From: Anaerolineales bacterium | Lineage (GTDB): Bacteria > Chloroflexota > Anaerolineae > Anaerolineales > UBA11858 | NCBI GenBank assembly: GCA_024763275.1 | Contig: JANTFT010000003.1 | Span: forward strand, 47,557 to 111,556 | DNA length: 64,000 nucleotides | Reading direction: 5' to 3' | Shown: piece by piece, positions 28,541 through 37,426 of the stretch | How positions within the stretch are numbered: position 1 is the first letter of the stretch | Layout of the letters: each line of letters opens with the position of its first letter | Made by a program: the position numbers and the translations under genes | Notes under the pieces: model-generated | Databases searched by the model: none | Seen by the model: only the letters and a program-made list of their open reading frames with translations | What the model was told of the DNA's origin: nothing

Positions 28541-30562
28541 ATGGTTGCTGAAATCGGCTTTGGCGCTATATTCATCACTTTAATATTTACACTATATGGG
28601 ATCGGAGCGGCAATTTACGGGGATAGGACCAAGTCCCAGCGCTGGATTCTGAGCGCCCACCAGGTATTGAAACTGGTTTTTCCCGTAATGACCATATCTG
28701 TCGGATCCCTGCTCTATCTGCTGGCAACCGACCACTTTGAGGTGGTCTATGTTGCCGATGTTTCCTCCCGGAGCATGCCCCTTTACCTCAAGCTGACCGC
28801 CCTGTGGGGCGGCCAGGCAGGATCTCTCCTGTTTTGGTCCTGGCTCTTGGCCGGCTTCAGTTCAGCGGTCGCCTTCCGGAAATGGGATCGGGACCGGGAT
28901 CTGCTGCCCTGGGTAATTGTGGTCAATCTGGTTACCCTGGCTTTTTTCCTGGTGCTTAATGTCTTTTATGAGAACCCTTTTACCCGCTACTGGCAGGACG
29001 CCAGTGGGATTCTGGTTTCCTTCAGCCGGCCTGAGGGAGCGATTTCGGTTTTCCCCCGGGATGGTGGGGGATTGAATCCGCTGCTCCGCCATCCGGGCAT
29101 GATCATCCATCCCCCTATGCAGTATCTGGGGTTTGCGGGCTTTATAATCCCCTTTTCATTTGCAATGGCGTCGCTGATCAAGAAAAGGTCAGATGACCGC
29201 TGGATCAGACTTTCTCGGGGTTGGACGCTGTGGGCCTGGATGTTCCTGTCGTTAGGGCTGGTGCTGGGCGCGCGCTGGGCATATGATGTGCTGGGTTGGG
29301 GCGGCTACTGGGGCTGGGATCCGGTTGAGATATCCGCCTTGATGCCCTGGCTGACAGGTACGGCCTACCTGCACGCTGTGCTCATTCAAGAGAAGCGGAA
29401 CATGTTCAAAGATTGGTCCCTGGTGCTGATCATCCTGACCTATTTACTGGTCATCTACGGCACATTTATCACCCGTTCCGGCTTGCTTTCCTCCGTTCAT
29501 TCCTTTGCTCAGAGCCGGATCGGCCCCATTTTTCTGGTTTTTCTGACGCTGACGATCCTGGTTTCGGCCTGGCTGCTGAGTTCCCGCTGGAAGATCTTGA
29601 GAGCAGACCATGTGCTGGAGCAGGTTTTATCCCGGGAAGGTTTGATCATCATCGGCGTGGTGCTTTTCCTGGGGATGCTGGTGGCTTCTTTCTGGGGTGT
29701 GCTTTTCCCGATCCTTTCTGAGCTGGTGACCGGCCAGAAAGTCACTGTCGGGCCGCCCTTTTACGAGCGGGTGGCAGCTCCTATTATGGGTGGATTGCTG
29801 ATTCTGATGGTGCTCTGCCCTCTGGCGGTCTGGAGCATTGTGTCTTACAAGCACCTCGGTCGCTTGCTCTGGAAGCCTTTCCTGGTATCGTTGGCAGGGA
29901 TTGCTCTCCCCCTATGGGGTGGCTATAACCGCTGGCCAGCTGTAATAGCTTTCTGGCTGGTGGCCTTTGTGCTGGCTGTGAATTTCTTTGAGATCATCAG
30001 GCGCACCAGGGTGAGGAGAAAAACAGAAGCCGAAAGCTGGGGAACGGCGCTGCTCCATGTGCTGAAGCGTAATCAGCGTTCTTACAGCGCAATGATCGTT
30101 CATATAGGTGTGGTCTTGATGGCCCTGGGAATTATCGGGATCGAATTCTTCCAAACAGAAACCCAGGCAACCCTTGCAGAGGGACAGCAGCTGTCCCTGG
30201 GATCCTACACAATGACCTATGAGGACCTGGCTGTATTTGACGCGCCGGATGCCAGGAACGTGGCCCGGGCTGTGGTTTCAGTTGAGCGAGATGGACGGGT
30301 ATTGGGAGAGCTCTACCCCAGGCGTGACTTTTACTATGACTCCGGACAGCCGGTTACCATCCCGGGAGTGCGCAGTACCCTGCTGGACGATTTTTATGTC
30401 ATCCTGGTAGACTGGAAGGCAGTTACCTCTGAAGGAGCCACATTTAAGGTCTACCACAACCCGCTGGTGAAATGGCTCTGGGTCGGCTCCTTAGTATTCA
30501 TCGCCGGGGTGGTGTTCGCTACCTGGCCGGGAAAGAAGACCAACCCCCGGCAGGAAAGGTGA
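28541..30562 (+). CDS. ccmF: Heme lyase CcmF/NrfE family subunit
   Basis: LTALWGGQAGSLLFWSW, PPMQYLGFAGF, WAYDVLGWGGYWGWDPVEISALMPWLTGTAYLHAVLIQEKR. Confidence 0.95.
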   Translation: MVAEIGFGAIFITLIFTLYGIGAAIYGDRTKSQRWILSAHQVLKLVFPVMTISVGSLLYLLATDHFEVVYVADVSSRSMPLYLKLTALWGGQAGSLLFWSWLLAGFSSAVAFRKWDRDRDLLPWVIVVNLVTLAFFLVLNVFYENPFTRYWQDASGILVSFSRPEGAISVFPRDGGGLNPLLRHPGMIIHPPMQYLGFAGFIIPFSFAMASLIKKRSDDRWIRLSRGWTLWAWMFLSLGLVLGARWAYDVLGWGGYWGWDPVEISALMPWLTGTAYLHAVLIQEKRNMFKDWSLVLIILTYLLVIYGTFITRSGLLSSVHSFAQSRIGPIFLVFLTLTILVSAWLLSSRWKILRADHVLEQVLSREGLIIIGVVLFLGMLVASFWGVLFPILSELVTGQKVTVGPPFYERVAAPIMGGLLILMVLCPLAVWSIVSYKHLGRLLWKPFLVSLAGIALPLWGGYNRWPAVIAFWLVAFVLAVNFFEIIRRTRVRRKTEAESWGTALLHVLKRNQRSYSAMIVHIGVVLMALGIIGIEFFQTETQATLAEGQQLSLGSYTMTYEDLAVFDAPDARNVARAVVSVERDGRVLGELYPRRDFYYDSGQPVTIPGVRSTLLDDFYVILVDWKAVTSEGATFKVYHNPLVKWLWVGSLVFIAGVVFATWPGKKTNPRQER

Positions 30563-30564
30563 TT

Positions 30565-31080
30565 ATGAAGGGAAAATACAGATATTTGCTGGGTATCCTC
30601 AGTTTGATCCTGCTGCTGGTTGTGCTGACCGTCCCCGCTTTGGCTCAGGGATCGGATCCAACTGACGATGAGGTCAACGCCATCGCCCGCCAGCTCTACT
30701 GCCCGGTTTGTGAGAATATTCCCCTGGATACCTGCGGTACCGCTGCCTGCGAGCAGTGGCGCGGTATCATCCGGGAAAAACTGGCGGAAGGTTGGACCGA
30801 GGATCAGATTAAGACCTATTTTGTAGAACAGTATGGGGACCGGGTGCTGGCAGAGCCACCCCGCAGAGGTTTCAACTGGCTGGCGTATGTGGTACCGATG
30901 CTGGCCCTGGCAGCTGGAGTAGCCCTGCTGGTGATTGGTTTCCGGAAGTGGCGGGAGCAAGCCCGGGTCCAGGAAACCACCCGGCGTTCCGGGGAGGATC
31001 GACCGGCAGCCGAACCCACAGATGAGTATCTCAAGAAGGTTGAAGAAGAGCTGAAGGCGCGTTCGGAGGGGCAGAAATGA
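30565..31080 (+). CDS. ccmH: Cytochrome c-type biogenesis protein CcmH
   Basis: Signal peptide, IARQLYCPVCENIPLDTC, IKTYFVEQYGDRVLAEPPRRGFNWLAYVVP, TM helix. Confidence 0.9.
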   Translation: MKGKYRYLLGILSLILLLVVLTVPALAQGSDPTDDEVNAIARQLYCPVCENIPLDTCGTAACEQWRGIIREKLAEGWTEDQIKTYFVEQYGDRVLAEPPRRGFNWLAYVVPMLALAAGVALLVIGFRKWREQARVQETTRRSGEDRPAAEPTDEYLKKVEEELKARSEGQK

Positions 31081-31586
31081 AGAAGATCTTGCTCTGGGGA
31101 GGTTTGCTGCTTCTACTGGCCGTGCTAGCGTTTGGGCTTTTCCGCTCCCAGCAGGGGCAGGTGAATGTGGGAGAACTGGCGCCGGAATTCACGCTGGAAT
31201 CGTTTTCGGGGGAAACCTACCGGCTCCCCGATTTGCGGGGTAAAGTGGTGGTAGTCAATTTCTGGGCTTCCTGGTGTGAATCCTGCAAGCCGGAAGCCAG
31301 GGATCTGGAAGCTGCTTACCAGTATTACCTACCCACCGGCGAAGTGCTGTTCCTCGGTGTGGATTACGTGGACACGGAACCGGAAGCGTTAGCCTACCTG
31401 GAGGAATTTCAGGTTACCTACCCGAATGGACCGGATTTGAGGACAGAGATCTCCCAGGCTTTCCGGATCAGGGGTGTGCCGGAAACCTTTGTGATCGACA
31501 AGAGCGGCCGGATCGCTCATCTGCAAATTGGACCTTTCAGCTCGTTTGAGGAGATTCTGGGAATTATCGATCCGCTGCTGGATTAG
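31077..31586 (+). CDS. TlpA/ResA/CcmG-like thiol-disulfide oxidoreductase
   Basis: N-terminal TM, APEFTLESFSGETYRLPDLRGKVVVVNFWASWCESCKPEA, GVPETFVIDKSG. Confidence 0.92.
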   Translation: MKKILLWGGLLLLLAVLAFGLFRSQQGQVNVGELAPEFTLESFSGETYRLPDLRGKVVVVNFWASWCESCKPEARDLEAAYQYYLPTGEVLFLGVDYVDTEPEALAYLEEFQVTYPNGPDLRTEISQAFRIRGVPETFVIDKSGRIAHLQIGPFSSFEEILGIIDPLLD

Positions 31587-31606
31587 CGGATCAGGGAAGA
31601 GGAAAT

Positions 31607-32062
31607 ATGACATTTGCTTCGTTGATTGTTGTACTGTTTATTTTCCTGCTGGTGGGCCTGCTGGTTATGCGGCCCTTTCTGGAGGATGCTACGCCTTCAG
31701 TGGCTTCAGCTTCAGGCCGCTTCAATTCCCTGGTGGCTGAAAAGGAACGTCTGTACAGAGCTATTGAGGAGCTGGATTTGAATCTTGAGCTCCATAAAAT
31801 TTCCGAGGAAGACTATGACCGCCGCAGGCAGCAGCTGCTGGTGAATGCAGCAGCCGTCCTGGAAAAGCTGGACGGGCATCCCTCCAGTCACGGCAAAGCC
31901 CGCAACACAAGCCGGCCGCAGGCCGGAGACGATGATTTGGAGCGTTTAATTGCTGAACGCCGGAAGGCTCTTCAAGCTGACCGAGGAGAATTCTGTCCCA
32001 AATGCGGAGCAGCGGTCTCAGGAGAGGATCAATTTTGCAGCAATTGTGGAGCGAAGCTATGA
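31607..32062 (+). CDS. Membrane-anchored zinc-ribbon protein embedded in the ccm operon
   Basis: N-terminal TM, coiled-coil-like segment, C-terminal FCPKCGAAVSGEDQFCSNCGAKL. Confidence 0.8.
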   Translation: MTFASLIVVLFIFLLVGLLVMRPFLEDATPSVASASGRFNSLVAEKERLYRAIEELDLNLELHKISEEDYDRRRQQLLVNAAAVLEKLDGHPSSHGKARNTSRPQAGDDDLERLIAERRKALQADRGEFCPKCGAAVSGEDQFCSNCGAKL

Positions 32063-33372
32063 TGCGCCGGAACGGAAAAACATTGGCATGGCTGGGATTT
32101 ATGATTGGACTTGGCCTGGCGTTGAGCAGCTGCCGGGGGTTGGCGGCTGATATCACTCCTCCTCCCGATCAATCCCAGCCCGCAGTACCTACTTCAGCTC
32201 CCCCAACCGCTGCTGTTCCAACCGCTCAAACCCGGGAAGAGAGCAGCCCTCTACCAACGGTTGAGCTGGACGCGGGTTCTGTCGCCGTGGAAATCCAGGA
32301 TCAAACCGGGGGCTCCCTGCTCGAGAAAGGGTTGGAAGTCACCCTGGAAGGATATGATCAATACGACCTGGCTTACCAGGACCAGCTGACTGTACCGGCG
32401 GCTGGTCGGGTGGTCTTTGAAGATGTTCCCTTTCAGCCGGGACGGGTGTTCTTCGCTTCGATCCCCTATGGAGGGGCGATCTACCGCTCGGAATTTGTCC
32501 AGGCAGGTGAGGAGACTGTTTCCCTGAATCTACAGGTGGGGCTATATGAGACTACAACGGACCGGGCAGGTTTGGCGATCGACCGGCTGCATCTGCTGAT
32601 TGATTTTCCCCAGCCGGGACTGATCCATGTGGCGGAAATATTCATTCTCTCCAATCTGGGTCCCAATACGATTGTCGCGCCAGAACCTGGCAAAGCCAGT
32701 GTGGAATTCTCCTTGCCGGAAGGTGCTGCTGCCGTCCAGTTTGAGGACGGTGCTGTTGGCCAGCGTTTTCTGCTCACAGAAACGGGTTTTGGAGACACAG
32801 TCAGCATCCCTCCTGGTTCTGGGGTTTATCAGGTGTTGGTCTCATATACATTGCCTTTTCAGAGGGACCGGCTGAATTTCAAGCAGGCCATCGATTATCC
32901 CCTCAATGCTGTGGTGATCATGGTGCCAGCGGGACAAGCCACCATTAAAGGAGATTCGCTGGAGGATATGGGGACGCAGTCCCTGCCCAGTCAGACGGTT
33001 CAGATATATTCCGGGTCTTCCATGGCACCGGGTGATGAGCTGGTTTTTAAGATCTCAGGTACCTCCGCGGATGCCCGGTCAGGATGGAGTTTCCCATCTG
33101 ACCTGGCCGGGACAGTGGCCCTTATCGCAGGAATTCTGGGCACTCTGCTGCTGGGGGGTGGTATCTGGCTCTATATCCGAAACCGGGGCCGGTTGCCAGA
33201 AGCCAGGGAGGAGCATGAGGTGAGCCCTTCCCAGGGTGAGATTCTGGACTCGATCATCGCTCTGGAAGATCTTTACCAGGCCGGGGAGATTTCAAGGAAA
33301 GATTATGAAAGAAAGCGTTCCGAATTGAAGGAACAGCTTGCGGAAGCTGTCAGGATGAGGGATGAGGGATGA
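32059..33372 (+). CDS. Uncharacterised lipoprotein embedded in the ccm operon (N-terminal lipobox, C-terminal TM, SHOCT-like tail)
   Basis: ATGA overlap with previous gene; LALSSCRG lipobox, beta-rich ectodomain, TM LAGTVALIAGILGTLLLGGGIWLYI, tail LEDLYQAGEISRKDYERKRSELKEQL. Confidence 0.8.
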   Translation: MMRRNGKTLAWLGFMIGLGLALSSCRGLAADITPPPDQSQPAVPTSAPPTAAVPTAQTREESSPLPTVELDAGSVAVEIQDQTGGSLLEKGLEVTLEGYDQYDLAYQDQLTVPAAGRVVFEDVPFQPGRVFFASIPYGGAIYRSEFVQAGEETVSLNLQVGLYETTTDRAGLAIDRLHLLIDFPQPGLIHVAEIFILSNLGPNTIVAPEPGKASVEFSLPEGAAAVQFEDGAVGQRFLLTETGFGDTVSIPPGSGVYQVLVSYTLPFQRDRLNFKQAIDYPLNAVVIMVPAGQATIKGDSLEDMGTQSLPSQTVQIYSGSSMAPGDELVFKISGTSADARSGWSFPSDLAGTVALIAGILGTLLLGGGIWLYIRNRGRLPEAREEHEVSPSQGEILDSIIALEDLYQAGEISRKDYERKRSELKEQLAEAVRMRDEG

Positions 33373-34073
33373 TCCAGGTCAAAAAGCTGGTCAAGCGTTT
33401 TGGCCCGTTAACCGTGCTCCGGGAGCTGGATTTCAAGGTCAGCCCCGGTGAGTTCGTAGCCCTGCTGGGGCCGAACGGGGCTGGCAAGACCACCTTACTG
33501 CGCATCCTGGCAACCCTTTCCCGTCCCACTTCGGGGCTGGTAAGGGTTGCTTCCTTCCAGCTTCCCCAGGCTGGGCCAGAGCTGCGGGCCCATCTGGGAG
33601 TTGTATCCCATCAGCCGCTGCTTTATGGGGACCTGACAGCGGAAGAGAACCTGATCTTTTTTGGGAAATTATTCTCTATCCGTCGGAAAAGGATCCAGGA
33701 AGTTCTTGAGCTGGTTGGCCTGGCAGAACGAAGCCAGGATCTGGTGCGGATCTATTCGCGGGGCATGCAGCAGCGGCTGGCTATCGGCCGGGCGATTCTG
33801 CATAATCCCCGCATCCTGCTGCTCGACGAACCCCATACTGGGCTCGACCAGGAAGCAGGCGAGATCCTGGATCGGGTGCTGAAGGATGTTGCCTTGGAAG
33901 GTCGGACGGTGGTGATGACTTCCCATGATCTGGTCCGGGCTGCTAATCTGGCCTCCCGGGTGGATTTACTCTCCCGGGGAAAGATCGCCGCCAGCACTCC
34001 CGCTAGGGATCTGAGTTCCAGCGACCTGGTGGATTTTTACCGCACAGCTCTACGGGGAGGGGAGAGGGCATGA
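33369..34073 (+). CDS. ccmA: Heme ABC exporter ATP-binding protein CcmA
   Basis: GPNGAGKTTLLRILATLSRPTSG, YSRGMQQRLAIGRAILHNPRILLLDEPHTGLD, located before ccmB/ccmC. Confidence 0.93.
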   Translation: MIQVKKLVKRFGPLTVLRELDFKVSPGEFVALLGPNGAGKTTLLRILATLSRPTSGLVRVASFQLPQAGPELRAHLGVVSHQPLLYGDLTAEENLIFFGKLFSIRRKRIQEVLELVGLAERSQDLVRIYSRGMQQRLAIGRAILHNPRILLLDEPHTGLDQEAGEILDRVLKDVALEGRTVVMTSHDLVRAANLASRVDLLSRGKIAASTPARDLSSSDLVDFYRTALRGGERA

Positions 34074-34744
34074 AAAACTATCTCCGCGCTGTTGGGGCTG
34101 TGATCTGGAAAGATTTTCGCTCCGAATGGAGGAGCCGGGAAAGTCTCTCCGCCATGCTCGTTTTTGCCCTGCTGGTGATCCTGATCTTTAACTTTGCCCT
34201 GGAACTTGATATCGAAGCCAGAACTTCCCTCTCAGCAGGCGTGCTGTGGACCACTTTTATTTTCGCCGGCACGATTGGCCTGAACCGCTCCCTGGCGGTA
34301 GAAAAGGACCGCGGCTGCCTGGACGGGCTGCTGCTGGCTCCGGTAGACCGGACGGTGATCTACTTTGGAAAGGCCGTGGGCAATCTGCTGTTCATGCTGG
34401 TCGTGGAAGCCATCGTTCTGCCTGTATTCACCTTCCTGTATGGATTCAATGTCTTTCAGCCGGGTTTCCTGGTTGTGGTGCTGCTCGGCTCAGTGGGCTA
34501 TACGGCAGTGGGAACCCTGCTGGCTACCATGGTGGTGCAGGCCAGAACCCGGGATATTCTGCTTCCCATCCTGCTTTTCCCGCTCACTTTACCGGTGGTG
34601 ATCGCCGCAGTGAAAGCCAGCCAGGGCTTCTTTCAAGGTTTGCCCCTGGAGGAATTTTCCGTCTGGCTGAACATTCTGGTTGGTTACGACCTGATTTTTA
34701 TCGCCGTTGCTTTTATGGTATTCGATTATGTTCTGGAGGATTGA
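34070..34744 (+). CDS. ccmB: Heme exporter protein CcmB
   Basis: WKDFRSEWRSRESLSAMLVFALLVILIFNFALE; LWTTFIFAGTIGLNRSLAVEKDRGCLDGLLLAPVDR. Confidence 0.93.
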   Translation: MKNYLRAVGAVIWKDFRSEWRSRESLSAMLVFALLVILIFNFALELDIEARTSLSAGVLWTTFIFAGTIGLNRSLAVEKDRGCLDGLLLAPVDRTVIYFGKAVGNLLFMLVVEAIVLPVFTFLYGFNVFQPGFLVVVLLGSVGYTAVGTLLATMVVQARTRDILLPILLFPLTLPVVIAAVKASQGFFQGLPLEEFSVWLNILVGYDLIFIAVAFMVFDYVLED

Positions 34745-34747
34745 TCT

Positions 34748-35455
34748 ATGAAGACCAAACCCCGCGCACTAACTTTGTTAGACGTACTTTCCGGGGCAAT
34801 GATCCTGGCCGCAGCCGGCCTGGTGTTCTTCTATGCGCCCGTTGAGGCTCTGATGGGCCCCGTTCAGAAGGTGTTCTATTTTCATGTGGCCACCGCCTGG
34901 GTAGGTATGCTGGGCTTTCTGGTTGCTGCGGTAGCTGGCTATTTATATCTCAGAGAGAATCAGGAGCGTTTTGACATCGTCGGGGCTGCCGCAGTTGAGA
35001 TCAGCCTGGTGTTTTTCCTGATTGCCATCATCATGGGGTCGATCTGGGCCCGGCCGATCTGGAATACCTGGTGGACCTGGGATCCGCGGCTGACTACGGC
35101 TGCCATAGTGGAGCTGATCTATGCCGCCTACTTACTGCTGCGGTCGGGGGTGGACGATCCGGAACGCAGAGCCCGCTTTTCTGCCATTTACGCGATTTTC
35201 GGCTTTGTCAGTGTGCCGCTGACATTTATTTCCATCCGCCTGCTGCGCACCATTCACCCGGTAGTGGTTGGCGGCGCTGAAGCAGCCAGCCAGGGTGGTT
35301 TTAACATGGATAACCCGATGAAGTTAGCTTTCTTTTTCAGCCTGGCCGCCTTTTCAGTCCTATTTGCAGACCTGCTCTGGCACCGCATTCGCCTGGGTGA
35401 GCTGCAGCGGGCGGTGACGGCCCTGCGGATCCGGTCCTACCAGGAGGAGAATTAA
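34748..35455 (+). CDS. ccmC: Cytochrome c biogenesis protein CcmC
   Basis: KVFYFHVATAWVGMLGFLVAAVAGYLYL; MGSIWARPIWNTWWTWDPRLTTAAIVELIYAAYLLLR; TIHPVVVGG. Confidence 0.95.
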   Translation: MKTKPRALTLLDVLSGAMILAAAGLVFFYAPVEALMGPVQKVFYFHVATAWVGMLGFLVAAVAGYLYLRENQERFDIVGAAAVEISLVFFLIAIIMGSIWARPIWNTWWTWDPRLTTAAIVELIYAAYLLLRSGVDDPERRARFSAIYAIFGFVSVPLTFISIRLLRTIHPVVVGGAEAASQGGFNMDNPMKLAFFFSLAAFSVLFADLLWHRIRLGELQRAVTALRIRSYQEEN

Positions 35456-35457
35456 TC

Positions 35458-35619
35458 ATGCTTAGCAGACTATTGGTCCCCGATACATTTGGGTATATGG
35501 TCGCGGGGTATGTGGTTATCACCCTGGGGCTGGGTTCCTATCTGGCAAGTCTGGCAGTGCGCTGGCGGAAATCCATCGCCGAGTACAGCTCCTACCAAAA
35601 AGACTCCGATCAGAATTGA
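35458..35619 (+). CDS. ccmD: CcmD-like small membrane protein (53 aa)
   Basis: Translated by hand: MLSRLLVPDTFGYMVAGYVVITLGLGSYLASLAVRWRKSIAEYSSYQKDSDQN*; GGAGG upstream, single TM + basic segment, directly after ccmC. Confidence 0.75.
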   Translation: MLSRLLVPDTFGYMVAGYVVITLGLGSYLASLAVRWRKSIAEYSSYQKDSDQN

Positions 35620-35628
35620 ACATTTCGC

Positions 35629-35668
35629 CCGGAAGCTGATCAAGCTCCCCGAATGGGTCAGCTTCCGG
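35629..35668. terminator. Inverted repeat between convergent genes, candidate terminator
   Basis: CCGGAAGCTGA (35629-35639) / TCAGCTTCCGG (35658-35668), 18-nt loop; lacks a clear T-run. Confidence 0.4.
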
Positions 35669-36608
35669 TAAATCTCCTGATGTAATATCTTTGATCCTGA
35701 TATTCCGCTACAGCGAGCTTTCCCTCTTCGATCAACCTGTCCAGGCTGGAGAGATCTCCCCCGCTTTTGTTAACCAGGGCGGCAACGGCATCCTCCCGCA
35801 AGGGATGGACCGCCGTGATGCTCAGCAGGTCAGCCTCAAGATCCCCGGAGGAGGCAAAGGCATTGCCTTCGTAACCTATCAGAAGCTCGCTCCCCAACCC
35901 ATTTTCCTGGAATATCTGAAAAGCCTGGGTGAGGACCCCTTCAGAGGGGGGAGAGACCCATTTTTCGGCTGGTGGGCGGGTAGGCACAGCTAAATAGGAT
36001 TTGGCGGGCTGGATCTGAGCCAGGAAGCGGGCGATTTCAGAGATATTTTCCTGACTGTCATTGAGGTCCCGGACCAGCATGGTTTCCGTTACCAGCGTTC
36101 CCTGGAATTCTCCCCTGAACTTCTCGATCCCAATCTTGATCTTATCTAAACTGATTTTGCCGTGGGGGCGGTTGATCCTCTTCCAGGTTTCTTCCTGCAG
36201 GGAATCTACTTTTAGGGACACCCAGTCAGCTTTACCAAGGGCTTCCCTTACCTGCGGCAGATTGATGGTAGACCCATTGCTGATCACGGCGATCTTGACC
36301 GCCAGCGGTTTCAAGAGTTCGATCAACCGGCCGAGATTCACATCCAGGGTAGGTTCACCGTCCGGCACAATAGTAAGATAATCGGGAAGATTCCCGTCCT
36401 GGCGAAGCTGGTCGAGCTTCCGGCCGGCTTCCCGGGCTAACTCAGCAGGGTCAAAAAATGATCCTCTCTGATCGGTCATTCCAATTGCATTCCCAAGCTG
36501 GCAGTAGACGCAGGCATAGGTGCAGATTTTAGGTGGGATATTGTTGATGCCCAGGCTGCTGCCCAGCCGCCGGGAAGGTACTGGACCAAAAATTTGCTGG
36601 TAGGTCAT
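35658..36608 (-). CDS. Radical SAM protein
   Basis: FGPVPSRRLGSSLGINNIPPKICTYACVYCQLG (CxxxCxxC), IVPDGEPTLDVNLG; start taken at MTYQQIFGPV. Confidence 0.9.
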   Translation of the reverse strand: MTYQQIFGPVPSRRLGSSLGINNIPPKICTYACVYCQLGNAIGMTDQRGSFFDPAELAREAGRKLDQLRQDGNLPDYLTIVPDGEPTLDVNLGRLIELLKPLAVKIAVISNGSTINLPQVREALGKADWVSLKVDSLQEETWKRINRPHGKISLDKIKIGIEKFRGEFQGTLVTETMLVRDLNDSQENISEIARFLAQIQPAKSYLAVPTRPPAEKWVSPPSEGVLTQAFQIFQENGLGSELLIGYEGNAFASSGDLEADLLSITAVHPLREDAVAALVNKSGGDLSSLDRLIEEGKLAVAEYQDQRYYIRRFTGS

Positions 36609-36630
36609 GTTTCTTCCTTTGCTCCGACTC

Positions 36631-37077
36631 TCAGGAGTATTTTTCACGGGTGGATTCGTCTGCCAGGATGGGTTCCAGCCAACGTTTCATCTCGGGGTCC
36701 TGAAAAGTACCCAGCGCAGTATGTGTTTCCAGATAAGATGGGGGTATCGGGTGAGTGCCCACCCGGACTTTCACCGGGAAGCGATGTTCCAGGAATTTTA
36801 CGAAATCACCTATGTAGGGACAGGGGGGGTATCCCACTACCAGCCCGGTTGCCAGGTGGATGATCTCGGCTCCGTTTTTGACCATCTCCTCACCAGCGTA
36901 TTCAACATTGCCTCCGGGACATCCATCACAGGTTGTATACCCTACCAGCTCTAGTTCAGTGTCGGGGTAAATGCTGAAAGCACCTGCTTTTTCGCGCATG
37001 GCCCGCAGACACTTGCCGCCCGCACACCGCCGGTACCGGTCGCAGATGATAATGCCAATTTTAGTCGTTTTCCCCAC
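36631..37077 (-). CDS. CGGC-domain-like cysteine-rich protein
   Basis: IGIIICDRYRRCAGGKCLRAMREK, GYTTCDGCPGGNVEY, YPPCPYIGDFVKFLEHRFPVKVRVGTHP. Confidence 0.8.
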   Translation of the reverse strand: MGKTTKIGIIICDRYRRCAGGKCLRAMREKAGAFSIYPDTELELVGYTTCDGCPGGNVEYAGEEMVKNGAEIIHLATGLVVGYPPCPYIGDFVKFLEHRFPVKVRVGTHPIPPSYLETHTALGTFQDPEMKRWLEPILADESTREKYS

Positions 37078-37426
37078 CTGACCTCCCGATCAAGATAAGC
37101 GTATGGACAGTGAATGTACAATATTCAGTACTTATGTACTAAAATAATTATACTACTTCACCTTTATCAATCTGAAATCTGGAACTTCACGAGTGTTCAA
37201 CTGGAGGATCAGCTTGAGCCTGTTTTCACTTTCCAGCGCCTCACTGTTTTCTTTGAAACCGGGTTCGTATGTAAGGGTGATGATGGATTCTCATCTTCGG
37301 GATGGTGGCTGAAAAGCGCCAGCAGGGAGTGATCAGATTGGGATGGACCAGGTGTTAAAACTGCCGGGAGGTGTTTTCACAACAGGAGTTGTGCAGGAAT
37401 CCTTTGTCTAAGTCCAGCAGTCCTGA

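Noticed and set aside
37114-37332. 72-aa plus-strand ORF in the 37-kb spacer
   Set aside because: No SD, no recognisable motif, atypical AT-rich start; better treated as non-coding or remnant DNA
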